Assembly: GCA_902563075.1 (NCBI GenBank)
Contig: CACEWC010000008.1
Coordinates: 1-38,518 of the forward strand
Direction: 5' to 3'
DNA length: 38,518 bases
Source: an uncultured Pelagibacteraceae bacterium
GTDB taxonomy: Bacteria; Pseudomonadota; Alphaproteobacteria; Pelagibacterales; Pelagibacteraceae
Position 1 is the first letter of the stretch. Every line of letters starts with the position of its first letter. The notes under the pieces were generated by a model that was not told where the DNA came from, ran no database searches, and saw only the letters and a program-made list of their open reading frames with translations. Positions 6,774 to 15,008 of this stretch are shown one piece after another. Position numbers and translations under genes: made by a program.

Positions 6774-9700
6774 TGTTTATTACTGAATTAAGTATTAAAA
6801 GACCGACGGTATCTTGGGTTATGTCCCTAATACTGATCATATTTGGTTTATTTGTTTTTTGGAAATTGCCCGTTAGAGAATTGCCCAATGGAATTCAGCC
6901 ACCTGTTGTTCAAGTTCAAGTAAACTACAAATCTGCATCAGCTTCAATAGTAGATCAAGAGGTTACACAAGTTGTTGAGGATGTTATTGGAGGGGCTGAA
7001 GGTATTAAAAATATAGATTCGAAATCCGAAAATGGAAGAAGTACAATTAATGTCGAGTTTGATACGAGTATTGACCTAGATAATGCTGCTAATGATATAA
7101 GGGAAAGAGTTTCAAGAGTTGTGGATAATTTGCCAACCGAGTCAGATCCACCGCAAATACTTAAACGAGCTGCAGGATTTACAACGACAATGTGGCTGTC
7201 ATTATCCTCATCTTCATGGAGCGACCTTGAGTTAGGAGATTACGCGGAGAGATATCTTGTAGACCAATTTTCAAGTGTTAAAAATGTTGGAAGAATAAGG
7301 GTTGGTGGATTACGAGAATTAAGCATTAGAGTTTGGATTGATCCTATTAAACTTGCAGCTAATGATTTAACCATTAAAGAAGTTGAATTTGCAATTCGTG
7401 GAGAAAATGTAAGTTTGCCTGCAGGAACGTTAGAAGCAGATAATATCGACTTAACACTAAATCTAGATAAATCATACAACGATATTGAAACTATAAAGCA
7501 AATACCCATCAAAAAAACTGGTAATCGTGTAATTCAGTTATCAGACGTAGCGAACGTTGAATTCGGTCCAATATCAGAGAAAACTCTTTTTAAAGCTCAA
7601 ACTAAAGATCAAATAAATTTGAAAACCGTAGGAATAGGTATCTATGCAAGAAGTGGTGCGTCAACGGTAGAACTTTCAAATGATATCAAAAAAAAAATTG
7701 TTGAAGTAAAAAAATCTTTACCAGAGGAATTAGATTTAAGGGTTTCGTTCAATAGAGCTAACTATGTTGAGGCTGCAATTGAAGAAGTATATAAAACTTT
7801 GGTCATTGCGTTTATCTTAGTTGTATTGATAATTTATTTATTTTTAGGGAATTTAAAGGCAGTTATCGTACCTGCTATTGCACTCCCTGTAAGTTTAATA
7901 GCATCCTTTCTAGGCTTATACATATTTGGTCTTTCTATTAATATTTTTGTCCTTTTAAGTTTTATTTTAGCGATTGGTATAATCACAGACGATTCAGTAA
8001 TTATGACAGATGCAATATACAGACGAATAGAGAATGGTGAGACCCCGCTCGTTGCAGCTTATAAAGGCTCTAAACAAATTTCTTTTGCTATCGTTGCTAC
8101 AACACTAATTTTAGTAGCAGTTTTCTTACCGTTAATATTTATTGAGGGAATTTCTGGAACATTATTTAGAGAAACAGCGATTGCATTATCTTTTTCAATT
8201 GTAGTTTCTTCTTTTGTTGCATTAACTTTGTCACCAATGCTTGCAAGTAAATTTTTATACAAAAAAAAATCAAAAAAAATTTTTATTCAAAAATTTGAAA
8301 AAATTTTTTCCAACTTCGCGAAATTTTATGAGGAAACTTTAGTTAATGTTATTAATAAAACTAAAAGTGTAAGTTTTTTTATTGTTTTTATAATAATTGC
8401 TTCAGTGCTTTTATTTAGTTTCTCAAAAAAAGAACTTCTGCCTATGGAGGATCGGGGAGCATATCTAATAATTGGCTCAACTGATGAAGGAAGTTCTTTT
8501 GAATATACTCAAGAACAAGCCCAAAAAGTAGAGGCAAGACTTATTCCTTTGCTACAAGCTGAGGATAGTCCATATTCAAGATTTATAATGCGTGTTCCAG
8601 GATTTGGAAATTCAGCTAATTCATATAATAGTTTTATAATAATCGCTCTCCTTGATGATTGGAAAAATCGTAAAAAAGGTCAACAAGCTGTTCTTAGAGA
8701 AGCGATTGGGAAAATAGTAACTTTACCCCAAGCCCTAGCTTTTCCTATATCTCCTCAATCTATAAGAGTATCAAATTACAACAAACCAGTTCAAATGGTC
8801 ATTTATGGAAATACTTATGAGGAACTTGAGGCGATACAAAAAAAAGTTATACGAACACTCAGATCTAATAAAAATCTCTCAAGAATTGAGTCTGATTACA
8901 ATCGAAACAAACCAGAGGTAAAATTAATAATAAATAAAAATAAAGCCAAAGATCTAGGTGTCTCAACTAAATCAATTGGTGAAACACTTGAAACACTTTA
9001 CGGGGGTAAAAAAATAACGACTTTTAATAAATTAGGTAAAGAATATCCAATAATTGTTCAACAATATTTATTTGATCGACGAAATAAAGAGGGTGTTTCG
9101 AAAATATTTGTTCGCTCTGAAACTAATGGAAAATTAATATCTTTAGCAAATCTTGTTAGTTTTAAGGAAGAAGGTTCAGCAAAAGAACTTGCTAGATATA
9201 ATAGACAACGAGCTGTAACAGTTTCTGCAAATATTAATGAGGGGTACACATTAACAGAAGCGATTAAATACTTCGAAAATGTGATGGTTGATTTAGCACC
9301 AGAAAACCAAATTACTTGGAAAGGAAAATCAGAGGAAATTAAAGAAACAAGTAATGAATTATTTATAATTTTTGCTTTAGCTTTACTAACTGCTTATTTG
9401 GTTATGGCTGCAACATTCAACTCATTCGTTCATCCATTTGTTATAATCTTAACTGTGCCTTTGGCTATTTTTGGAGGATTAGTGTTTATTTTATTTTTAA
9501 ATAGCTCAGTAAATATTTTTTCTCAAATTGCATTAATTATACTAATAGGTATCTCAACTAAGAATAGTATTTTAATTGTAGATTACGCAAACCAAATTAG
9601 ATCTAATGGAAAAACTATTGAATTAGCTGTTAAAGAAGCGTGTGCTGTTCGGTTTAGACCAATTATAATGACATCACTGAGTACGATGATTGCAATGATG

Positions 9701-9901
9701 CCTTTAGTGATTGGAAATTTTGGCCCTGGTGCAGGAGAGGGTTCAAGATTAGCAGTTGGTTCTACAATATTAGGAGGAATGATTATTTCAACTTTCTTTA
9801 CTTTATATATCACTCCTTCAATGTATCTAGCATTAGCAAAAAATACTAAAAGGATTGATATAGTTGACTTAGAACTAAAAAAAGAATTGTCTAAAAAATA
9901 A
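6773..9901 (+). CDS. RND-family efflux permease (AcrB/MdtB-like)
   Basis: Inner-membrane proton-driven efflux pump of 1042 residues, full length for the hydrophobe/amphiphile efflux RND class. It starts at ATG 6773, overlapping the adaptor stop by one base. The N-terminus (FITELSIKRPTVSWVMSLIL) is the family TM1. TM4 carries the proton-relay pair D406-D407 in IITDDSVIMTDAIYRR, and the late block GISTKNSILIVDYANQIR holds the conserved TM10 lysine. Two large periplasmic loops and the duplicated six-helix layout are evident. Likely substrates are drugs, detergents or membrane-active metabolites, but specificity cannot be read. No outer-membrane channel gene is in the window. Its 3' end overlaps the convergent SLT-lipoprotein gene by 11 bases. 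Confidence 0.93.
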   Translation: MFITELSIKRPTVSWVMSLILIIFGLFVFWKLPVRELPNGIQPPVVQVQVNYKSASASIVDQEVTQVVEDVIGGAEGIKNIDSKSENGRSTINVEFDTSIDLDNAANDIRERVSRVVDNLPTESDPPQILKRAAGFTTTMWLSLSSSSWSDLELGDYAERYLVDQFSSVKNVGRIRVGGLRELSIRVWIDPIKLAANDLTIKEVEFAIRGENVSLPAGTLEADNIDLTLNLDKSYNDIETIKQIPIKKTGNRVIQLSDVANVEFGPISEKTLFKAQTKDQINLKTVGIGIYARSGASTVELSNDIKKKIVEVKKSLPEELDLRVSFNRANYVEAAIEEVYKTLVIAFILVVLIIYLFLGNLKAVIVPAIALPVSLIASFLGLYIFGLSINIFVLLSFILAIGIITDDSVIMTDAIYRRIENGETPLVAAYKGSKQISFAIVATTLILVAVFLPLIFIEGISGTLFRETAIALSFSIVVSSFVALTLSPMLASKFLYKKKSKKIFIQKFEKIFSNFAKFYEETLVNVINKTKSVSFFIVFIIIASVLLFSFSKKELLPMEDRGAYLIIGSTDEGSSFEYTQEQAQKVEARLIPLLQAEDSPYSRFIMRVPGFGNSANSYNSFIIIALLDDWKNRKKGQQAVLREAIGKIVTLPQALAFPISPQSIRVSNYNKPVQMVIYGNTYEELEAIQKKVIRTLRSNKNLSRIESDYNRNKPEVKLIINKNKAKDLGVSTKSIGETLETLYGGKKITTFNKLGKEYPIIVQQYLFDRRNKEGVSKIFVRSETNGKLISLANLVSFKEEGSAKELARYNRQRAVTVSANINEGYTLTEAIKYFENVMVDLAPENQITWKGKSEEIKETSNELFIIFALALLTAYLVMAATFNSFVHPFVIILTVPLAIFGGLVFILFLNSSVNIFSQIALIILIGISTKNSILIVDYANQIRSNGKTIELAVKEACAVRFRPIIMTSLSTMIAMMPLVIGNFGPGAGEGSRLAVGSTILGGMIISTFFTLYITPSMYLALAKNTKRIDIVDLELKKELSKK

Positions 9902-10490
9902 TATATTTTTTTCTATTTAATTTATTTTTACATTTTAATAATTGATTTTTGTATTTATTAGATTGCCTCTCAACTTTTTTAGCTAGTCCAATTACTTTTT
10001 TATTTTTTTCATAATTTTTATAATTTCCCCATCCTTCGTGATATGCAAGATACTGTTTGAAAGCATCTTTCTTTGATATCTTTAAAATGTTTTCTGATTT
10101 ATTCGTATACCATCCAATGAAGTCAACACTGTCTTTAAATCTTGCTCTTGTTGCTAATTTATTACCAGTTTCTTTTTTATATTGCTCCCAAGTCCCTTTA
10201 ACTGCTTGCGAATAACCAAAAGAACTAGAAGGACGTTTATAAGGTATCACTTTAAAAATTTTTTGTCTTGCCGGTTTAGCAAGCCAATCAAAATCAGACT
10301 CCATTTTTATTATCGCCAATTGAATATATATAGGTGTACCCCACTTTTGCTCAACTTTTTTTGTATGTTTATACCATAGATATCTTTCACTAAAAATTGA
10401 ACAACTGTTAGAAGTGTTTGATGGAATTGATGAGCATCCGATTGTAAAAAAATAAATAAAAATTAATAATTTATTTTTTAAATCTACCAT
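9891..10490 (-). CDS. Lipoprotein with lytic transglycosylase (SLT) domain
   Basis: Predicted periplasmic murein lytic transglycosylase anchored by lipid. The N-terminus has a short hydrophobic signal ending in a lipobox-like FFTIGCSS, with lipidated C19. The SLT fold shows AIIKMESDFDW with probable catalytic E64, then SSFGYSQAVKGTWEQYK (about 92-108) and a later YLAYHEGWGNYKNY block. Length is 199 residues with a lysine-rich tail. It overlaps the upstream VanZ-like gene by 20 bases, indicating co-transcription. Cleavage of glycan strands is inferred from the family; the domain is somewhat divergent, so activity is likely but not certain. Confidence 0.8.
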   Translation of the reverse strand: MVDLKNKLLIFIYFFTIGCSSIPSNTSNSCSIFSERYLWYKHTKKVEQKWGTPIYIQLAIIKMESDFDWLAKPARQKIFKVIPYKRPSSSFGYSQAVKGTWEQYKKETGNKLATRARFKDSVDFIGWYTNKSENILKISKKDAFKQYLAYHEGWGNYKNYEKNKKVIGLAKKVERQSNKYKNQLLKCKNKLNRKKYIIF

Positions 10491-10866
10491 ATTTATTTAT
10501 AAAATTATTAAGAAGAATTACAAGAATAACGCCTAATAAATTTCCAAATAAATCAGACCATTGAAATGTTCTTTCAGGTATAAATAGGTGAAAAATTTCA
10601 AGCGTGATAGAAAGAAAAATTAAATATAGTAATAATAAGATATTTTTCTTGGAATTAGCAAAAGTTAAAAAACCAATAATTGAAATTAATACAAATACAT
10701 AAAAATGATTTGATGATATAACAAAATCTGGTGTTATTTGAGGTTGTATACTTTTATTGTCATAAATTATCCAGCCTAGTAGACTTCCAGGATATAGATA
10801 TAAAATAATTAAAAGGACATTAATTAAATAAAATATTACTTTATATGTAGAAAAAAATTTTGACAT
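10471..10866 (-). CDS. VanZ-like membrane protein
   Basis: A 131-residue inner-membrane protein with about four hydrophobic helices. The last part, SITLEIFHLFIPERTFQWSD followed by LFGNLLGVILVILL, matches the VanZ/YoaI pattern (E.x.Q.F.P.R...D...N..G), where acidic and arginine residues sit between helices 3 and 4. VanZ-type proteins are linked to glycopeptide tolerance in some bacteria, but most members have no known role, so resistance should not be inferred. The gene overlaps the SLT-lipoprotein gene and starts 45 bases from divergent gpmA. No signal peptide is apparent beyond the first transmembrane helix. Confidence 0.72.
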   Translation of the reverse strand: MSKFFSTYKVIFYLINVLLIILYLYPGSLLGWIIYDNKSIQPQITPDFVISSNHFYVFVLISIIGFLTFANSKKNILLLLYLIFLSITLEIFHLFIPERTFQWSDLFGNLLGVILVILLNNFINKYGRFKK

Positions 10867-10891
10867 TTAGTTAAATGATTTTTCTTATAAA
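10860..10891 (+). promoter_or_regulatory. Possible sigma-70 promoter for gpmA
   Basis: TTGACA (10860-10865) overlaps the start codon of the divergent VanZ-like gene, and TATAAA lies at 10886-10891, about 20 bases before the gpmA ATG. Both hexamers are good, but the 20-base spacer is longer than the optimal 17, so this is a weak call. Confidence 0.3.
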
Positions 10892-10911
10892 TAATTTTTA
10901 GATATGACAAG

Positions 10912-11625
10912 ATGAGTTTTTTGATATTAGTAAGACATGGTCAGAGTATTTGGAATCTTGAAAAAAGATTCACCGGTTGGGTTGATGTAGATCTCACAGA
11001 TCAAGGTAAAAAAGAAGCTGAAAAAGCTGGTTTACTTATCAAAAATCAAAATATAAATATAGATTTTTATTATTCCTCGTTTCAAGTGAGGGCAAACCAT
11101 ACTCTTAAAATAATACAAAAAGTACTAAAATCAGAAAAGAATTTTGTAAGAGCGTGGCAGCTAAACGAAAGACACTATGGTGAGCTTACAGGGTTGAATA
11201 AAATTGAGACTGCAAAAAAAATTGGTGAAGATAAAGTTTTTGAATTTCGAAGATCTTGGGATATCAAACCTGGAAAACTAAGTAAAGAAAGCTCTTATCA
11301 TCCACTAAATATTGAAACATATGAGAAAATACCCAAAGAGCTCATTCCTGACACAGAATCTTTAAAAGATACATACAACAGAGTTTTGGTGTATTTCAAA
11401 AAAGAAATACAGCCTAAACTAATAAATAAAAATATATTAATTACAGCACACGGAAACTCCATAAGAGCTTTATGTAAATATCTGTTCAATTTAGATAATA
11501 ATCAAATCACAAGTTTAGAAATTCCAACAGGAAATCCCTTAATAATCAATTTCGGTGAAAATTTGAAAATAAATGAATGTAAATATCTAGATAAAGAGAG
11601 ATCTAAGAACCTTTTAGTTTTTTAA
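10912..11625 (+). CDS. gpmA: 2,3-bisphosphoglycerate-dependent phosphoglycerate mutase
   Basis: Interconverts 2- and 3-phosphoglycerate in glycolysis and gluconeogenesis. The histidine-phosphatase motif LVRHGQSIWN puts phospho-acceptor H9 at the N-terminus. It is followed by the family blocks FTGWVDVDLTDQGKKEA and ERHYGELTGLNK (catalytic glutamate), and by TAHGNSIRALCKYL with the second catalytic histidine. At 237 residues it has the length of the cofactor-dependent enzyme, so this is not a generic SixA/CobC-type phosphatase. It stands alone on the plus strand. Its end overlaps the convergent MurU-like gene by 23 bases. Confidence 0.93.
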   Translation: MSFLILVRHGQSIWNLEKRFTGWVDVDLTDQGKKEAEKAGLLIKNQNINIDFYYSSFQVRANHTLKIIQKVLKSEKNFVRAWQLNERHYGELTGLNKIETAKKIGEDKVFEFRRSWDIKPGKLSKESSYHPLNIETYEKIPKELIPDTESLKDTYNRVLVYFKKEIQPKLINKNILITAHGNSIRALCKYLFNLDNNQITSLEIPTGNPLIINFGENLKINECKYLDKERSKNLLVF

Positions 11626-12292
11626 AAATTTCTAAGTTCGTTAAATGGTGAAATTTATTGGTGCTCTCAAATCCATTTAACTGTTGTTTCATTAATAATT
11701 TATTCCAAATTTTAGTAACTGAGAAGTTTTCTACCTCATATTCATTAAATAAGTTTTTATTCAAAATTTGACAACCAGTATATATAAAATTTTTTTTAAA
11801 ACTTTGTTTAATTATATTATCTTCTAAATCAAAATCACCCTCTAGGTTATTATCAAAACTTAGTTTTTTATTAACTAATAAAAGAATATTATTTAATTTA
11901 TTTTGAAAATAATATTTTTGCATATCATTAATTTCACTCACATAATTTTCATTCCAAATAGTATCAGGATTAAAAACAAAAAAATCCTCACAATCTGAGC
12001 GGTTGATCAAATTTAAAATTCCTCCACCAGTATCTAAAATTTCTTTACCGTCCTCTATAATTTTTATTTTTACTGAAAAATTTTTATTTTTAAAAAAATC
12101 TATAATTTGCTCACTTAAATAAAAAGTATTTAAAAAAATATTTTCGACTTTCAGTTTTATTACCGTACTAATACAATTCTCTAAAATTGTTTGATTTTTG
12201 ATTTGAAGTAATGGTTTGGGTTTTTCAAGTGTTAAAGGATTTAGTCTTTTGCCAAATCCAGCGCAGAGAATAAAAGCATTATTAATTTTCAT
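11603..12292 (-). CDS. murU: Sugar-1-phosphate nucleotidyltransferase (MurU-like)
   Basis: Predicted N-acetylmuramate-1-phosphate uridylyltransferase, which makes UDP-MurNAc from recycled MurNAc-1-phosphate and UTP. It has the nucleotidyltransferase signature CAGFGKRLNPLTLEKPKPLL at about residues 10-29, the MurU-like ILDTGGGILNLI near residue 86 and the metal-binding FNPDTIWN near 107. Length, 229 residues, fits the compact MurU family and not the longer GlmU or RmlA. Its start overlaps the upstream kinase gene by 4 bases (ATGA), the typical amgK-murU pairing that bypasses de novo UDP-MurNAc synthesis. It is very AT-rich and rich in Lys/Asn. Without context it could be read as a mannose-1-phosphate guanylyltransferase; the neighbours favour MurU. 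Confidence 0.78.
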   Translation of the reverse strand: MKINNAFILCAGFGKRLNPLTLEKPKPLLQIKNQTILENCISTVIKLKVENIFLNTFYLSEQIIDFFKNKNFSVKIKIIEDGKEILDTGGGILNLINRSDCEDFFVFNPDTIWNENYVSEINDMQKYYFQNKLNNILLLVNKKLSFDNNLEGDFDLEDNIIKQSFKKNFIYTGCQILNKNLFNEYEVENFSVTKIWNKLLMKQQLNGFESTNKFHHLTNLEIFKKLKGS

Positions 12293-13227
12293 AAGTTTTT
12301 TTTAAAATTATTATTTAGTAATTTTTTTAAATCTAAGAAAATTTTATTTTCATTGATTCTTAAAGAAATCAATTCCCACGCATAAGGTATTAATTTTAAA
12401 TAACCCTTTTTTTTATCTCGGATTGCCAGACGTGTAAATATTCCAATTATTTTCAGGTTTCTTAAAATAGATAAAATTTCAAAATCATTTTTTATTTTTT
12501 TTCTATAAATTTTTTTTTGATTACCTATATAAAAATTAAAAATCTTTTTTTTTAGAACTTTTGAGGTTCTTAATCTTACATCATCTACTAAAGAAGCTAA
12601 ATCATAAGCTCTATTTCCTATTAAAGCATCTTGACTATCAATTACACCTATTCTGTTATTAACAAGCATTAAATTTGATACATGAAAATCTCTATGAACA
12701 AATACATTTTTTTTCATCTTAAGACATGAAGATAAAGTTTTAATTATTTTTTTAAACTTTTTATTAAAGTCTTGTCTCTTATTTTTTGACAAATTTTTTT
12801 TCACATACCACTCGCAAAATAATTTAGCTTCCTGAATTAATATTTCATTTTTATAATCAGGTATTCGATAATATTTATTTCTAAAATTTCTTATTTTTTT
12901 ATCTTTTATTGACTGTATTTGATTGAGCAATTTTATTATATTTTTAAAATATAATAATTTTTTATTTTTACTTTTCTTTAAAATTTGAAAAATTGTCTTA
13001 TTTCCAAAATCCTCGACTTCAATATAATTATTCTTATAATTCTCATGATATAATTTTGGAGCTAGAACTTTATTTTTATTTAAAATCCTGCTAATTGCAT
13101 CATAAACAAGAAGATTTTTAAATTTGTCCTTTTTTGCTTGAATAACAATGGAATTACCATTATTGGATTTTTTTCTAAAAAACTTTCTGTGTGACGCATC
13201 TCCTTTTAATTTTTTAAGATTTTGCAT
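12289..13227 (-). CDS. amgK: Aminoglycoside-phosphotransferase-fold kinase (AmgK-like)
   Basis: Small-molecule kinase of the APH/ChoK fold, probably the anomeric MurNAc/GlcNAc kinase of cell-wall recycling. The catalytic loop FVHRDFHVSNLMLV is followed by the metal-binding IGVIDSQDALIGNRAYDLAS, where the DFG-like aspartate is D in VIDSQD. The N-terminus LKKLKGDASHRKFFRKKS matches the glycine/serine-poor nucleotide loop of this family. Length is 312 residues. It sits between tsaE (10 bases upstream) and the MurU-like gene (4-base overlap), the tsaE-amgK-murU order seen in other proteobacteria. It should not be read as antibiotic resistance. The gene is extremely AT-rich with many Lys and Asn codons. 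Confidence 0.78.
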   Translation of the reverse strand: MQNLKKLKGDASHRKFFRKKSNNGNSIVIQAKKDKFKNLLVYDAISRILNKNKVLAPKLYHENYKNNYIEVEDFGNKTIFQILKKSKNKKLLYFKNIIKLLNQIQSIKDKKIRNFRNKYYRIPDYKNEILIQEAKLFCEWYVKKNLSKNKRQDFNKKFKKIIKTLSSCLKMKKNVFVHRDFHVSNLMLVNNRIGVIDSQDALIGNRAYDLASLVDDVRLRTSKVLKKKIFNFYIGNQKKIYRKKIKNDFEILSILRNLKIIGIFTRLAIRDKKKGYLKLIPYAWELISLRINENKIFLDLKKLLNNNFKKNL

Positions 13228-13237
13228 TTATCTATAA

Positions 13238-13693
13238 TTACAGATTTAAACCCTTAATTTTTAATATTCGTCTCTTGTAATCATTTCCATATTCAAAATT
13301 TAATTCTATCAAATTTTTTGGTTTTGGTTTTATTTTTTGTGGCCATTCAATTAATGTAATAGCATTAGTAATATCATCAAATAATCCTAGATTGTGAATT
13401 TCATCTAAACTATTTATTCTAAATAAATCATAATGGTTAATTTTAATTTTTTTAATTTGATACTCATTTAATAAATTGAAAGTAGGACTTGTTACTTCAG
13501 TTATTTTAAGTCCATTTTGTTTTTGAAAATTGTTGATTAGATATCTAATAAAAGTAGTTTTTCCGACACCCATCTCACCCACAAAAAAAACTACATGTCC
13601 TAATTTCAATTTCTTTGAAATCTTCTTAGCTAATTCCTCTGTTTTTTTTTCTGAAGATAAATTGATAAAATCACTTTTAGTAGCGATAGGCAT
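13238..13693 (-). CDS. tsaE: tRNA t6A synthesis ATPase TsaE
   Basis: ATPase subunit of the TsaBDE complex, which makes the threonylcarbamoyl-adenosine modification at position 37 of ANN-decoding tRNAs. The Walker A motif GEMGVGKTT spans residues 39-47 and [12 protein letters not shown] (about 90-101) is the typical TsaE block. NHYDLFRI and LIEWPQKI follow, the latter being the conserved W near the C-terminal third. Length, 151 residues, is standard. Its start overlaps the end of ahcY by 17 bases, so it is translated from the ahcY transcript. It leads into the amgK-murU pair. A short plus-strand reading frame across it is a shadow. Confidence 0.92.
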   Translation of the reverse strand: MPIATKSDFINLSSEKKTEELAKKISKKLKLGHVVFFVGEMGVGKTTFIRYLINNFQKQNGLKITEVTSPTFNLLNEYQIKKIKINHYDLFRINSLDEIHNLGLFDDITNAITLIEWPQKIKPKPKNLIELNFEYGNDYKRRILKIKGLNL

Positions 13694-14963
13694 TAGGTTT
13701 GAAAGGTCCCTCTACCCCTACACTGATATAATCTGCTTGATCTTTAGAAAGTTTAGTTAGTTTAGCACCAACTTTTTTAAGATGAAGTGTAGCTACTTTC
13801 TCATCTAAATGTTTTGGTAAAACATAAACTTTGTTTTCATAATTTTTATGATTATTCCATAGTTCTATTTGAGCAATAACTTGATTTGTGAAAGAAGCGC
13901 TCATTACAAAACTTGGATGCCCTGTAGCACAACCCAAATTTACCAATCTACCCTCTGCCAATAAAATTATTCTTTTTTTGCTAGGTAGTTCAATTTCATG
14001 TACTTGGGGTTTTACTTCAGTCCATTTGTAATTTTTCAAAGCTTCAACCTGGATTTCATTATCGAAATGTCCGATATTACATAAGATTGCTCTATCCTTC
14101 ATATCTCTCATATGGTCAGCTGTAACAATATCTTTATTACCAGTCGCAGTTACAACTATATCTGCTTTACTAATTGCTTCATCCATTAAAACAACTTCGT
14201 AACCTTCCATTGCAGCTTGCAATGCGCATATTGGATCTGCTTCGGTAACTAACACACGAGCCCCACTCTGCCTTAATGATGCAGCACTTCCTTTCCCAAC
14301 ATCACCAAAGCCTGCAACAATTGCAATTTTTCCTGACATCATTACATCAGTGGCTCTTCTTATTCCATCAACTAAACTTTCTCTGCACCCATATAAGTTA
14401 TCAAATTTTGATTTGGTAACAGAATCATTCACATTTATTGCTGGAATCAACAAAAAATTTTCTTTTTCCATTTTATTCAAAGCTTTTATCCCTGTAGTTG
14501 TCTCTTCCGAAACTCCTTTAACATCTTTTAATAAATCTTTATATTCATTGTGCATCATTGCTGTTAAATCCCCACCATCATCTAAAAGCATATTAGGTTT
14601 CCAACTTTTCTTGCCTTCAATGGTTTGTTTTATGCACCAAACATATTCCTCCTCTGTTTCTCCCTTCCACGCATAAACTGGAATACCAGCTTTTGCTATT
14701 GCTGCTGCTGCATGGTCTTGAGTGGAAAAAATGTTACAAGATGACCATCTTACTTCTGCACCTAAATCTACTAAGGTTTCAATTAATACTGCTGTTTGTA
14801 TTGTCATATGCAAACAACCTATAATTTTTGCACCTTTTAAAGGAGATTTTCCAGCATACTCCTCCCTTAAAGCCATAAGTCCTGGCATTTCACTTTCAGC
14901 AATTGAAATTTCTTTTCGTCCAAATTCCGCTTGTGATAAATCTCTTACTTTATAATCTTCCAT
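13677..14963 (-). CDS. ahcY: Adenosylhomocysteinase
   Basis: Hydrolyses S-adenosylhomocysteine to adenosine and homocysteine, clearing the inhibitory product of methyl transfer. The 428-residue protein shows the substrate-domain blocks [16 protein letters not shown] and [17 protein letters not shown], the NAD-binding [20 protein letters not shown], the [17 protein letters not shown] region and the C-terminal signature ending PFKPNAYRY that closes the NAD site of the partner subunit. The ATG is preceded by AGAAGAG, a plausible ribosome site. It lies 45 bases downstream of chvG and overlaps tsaE. This enzyme completes the SAM cycle with the metX/metW genes elsewhere in the window. I saw no SAM- or SAH-type riboswitch in the 45-base leader. 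Confidence 0.96.
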   Translation of the reverse strand: MEDYKVRDLSQAEFGRKEISIAESEMPGLMALREEYAGKSPLKGAKIIGCLHMTIQTAVLIETLVDLGAEVRWSSCNIFSTQDHAAAAIAKAGIPVYAWKGETEEEYVWCIKQTIEGKKSWKPNMLLDDGGDLTAMMHNEYKDLLKDVKGVSEETTTGIKALNKMEKENFLLIPAINVNDSVTKSKFDNLYGCRESLVDGIRRATDVMMSGKIAIVAGFGDVGKGSAASLRQSGARVLVTEADPICALQAAMEGYEVVLMDEAISKADIVVTATGNKDIVTADHMRDMKDRAILCNIGHFDNEIQVEALKNYKWTEVKPQVHEIELPSKKRIILLAEGRLVNLGCATGHPSFVMSASFTNQVIAQIELWNNHKNYENKVYVLPKHLDEKVATLHLKKVGAKLTKLSKDQADYISVGVEGPFKPNAYRY

Positions 14964-15008
14964 CGTGGCTCTTCTAACAATTAAAAATTAATTAATCAAT
15001 AAAACTCT

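Noticed and set aside
9893..9911. A/T-only inverted repeat at the end of the RND pump gene
   Set aside because: AAAAAATA pairs with TATTTTTT, but a stem of only A-T pairs is common by chance at this base composition and is too weak to call a terminator.
12289..13227. Antibiotic-resistance aminoglycoside phosphotransferase
   Set aside because: The fold is shared, but the tsaE-kinase-MurU order points to a cell-wall recycling kinase, not resistance.
14964..15008. A SAM or SAH riboswitch in front of ahcY
   Set aside because: The 45-base gap is AT-rich with no GC stems or conserved motifs of the known SAM/SAH classes; only an AGAAGAG ribosome site is visible.
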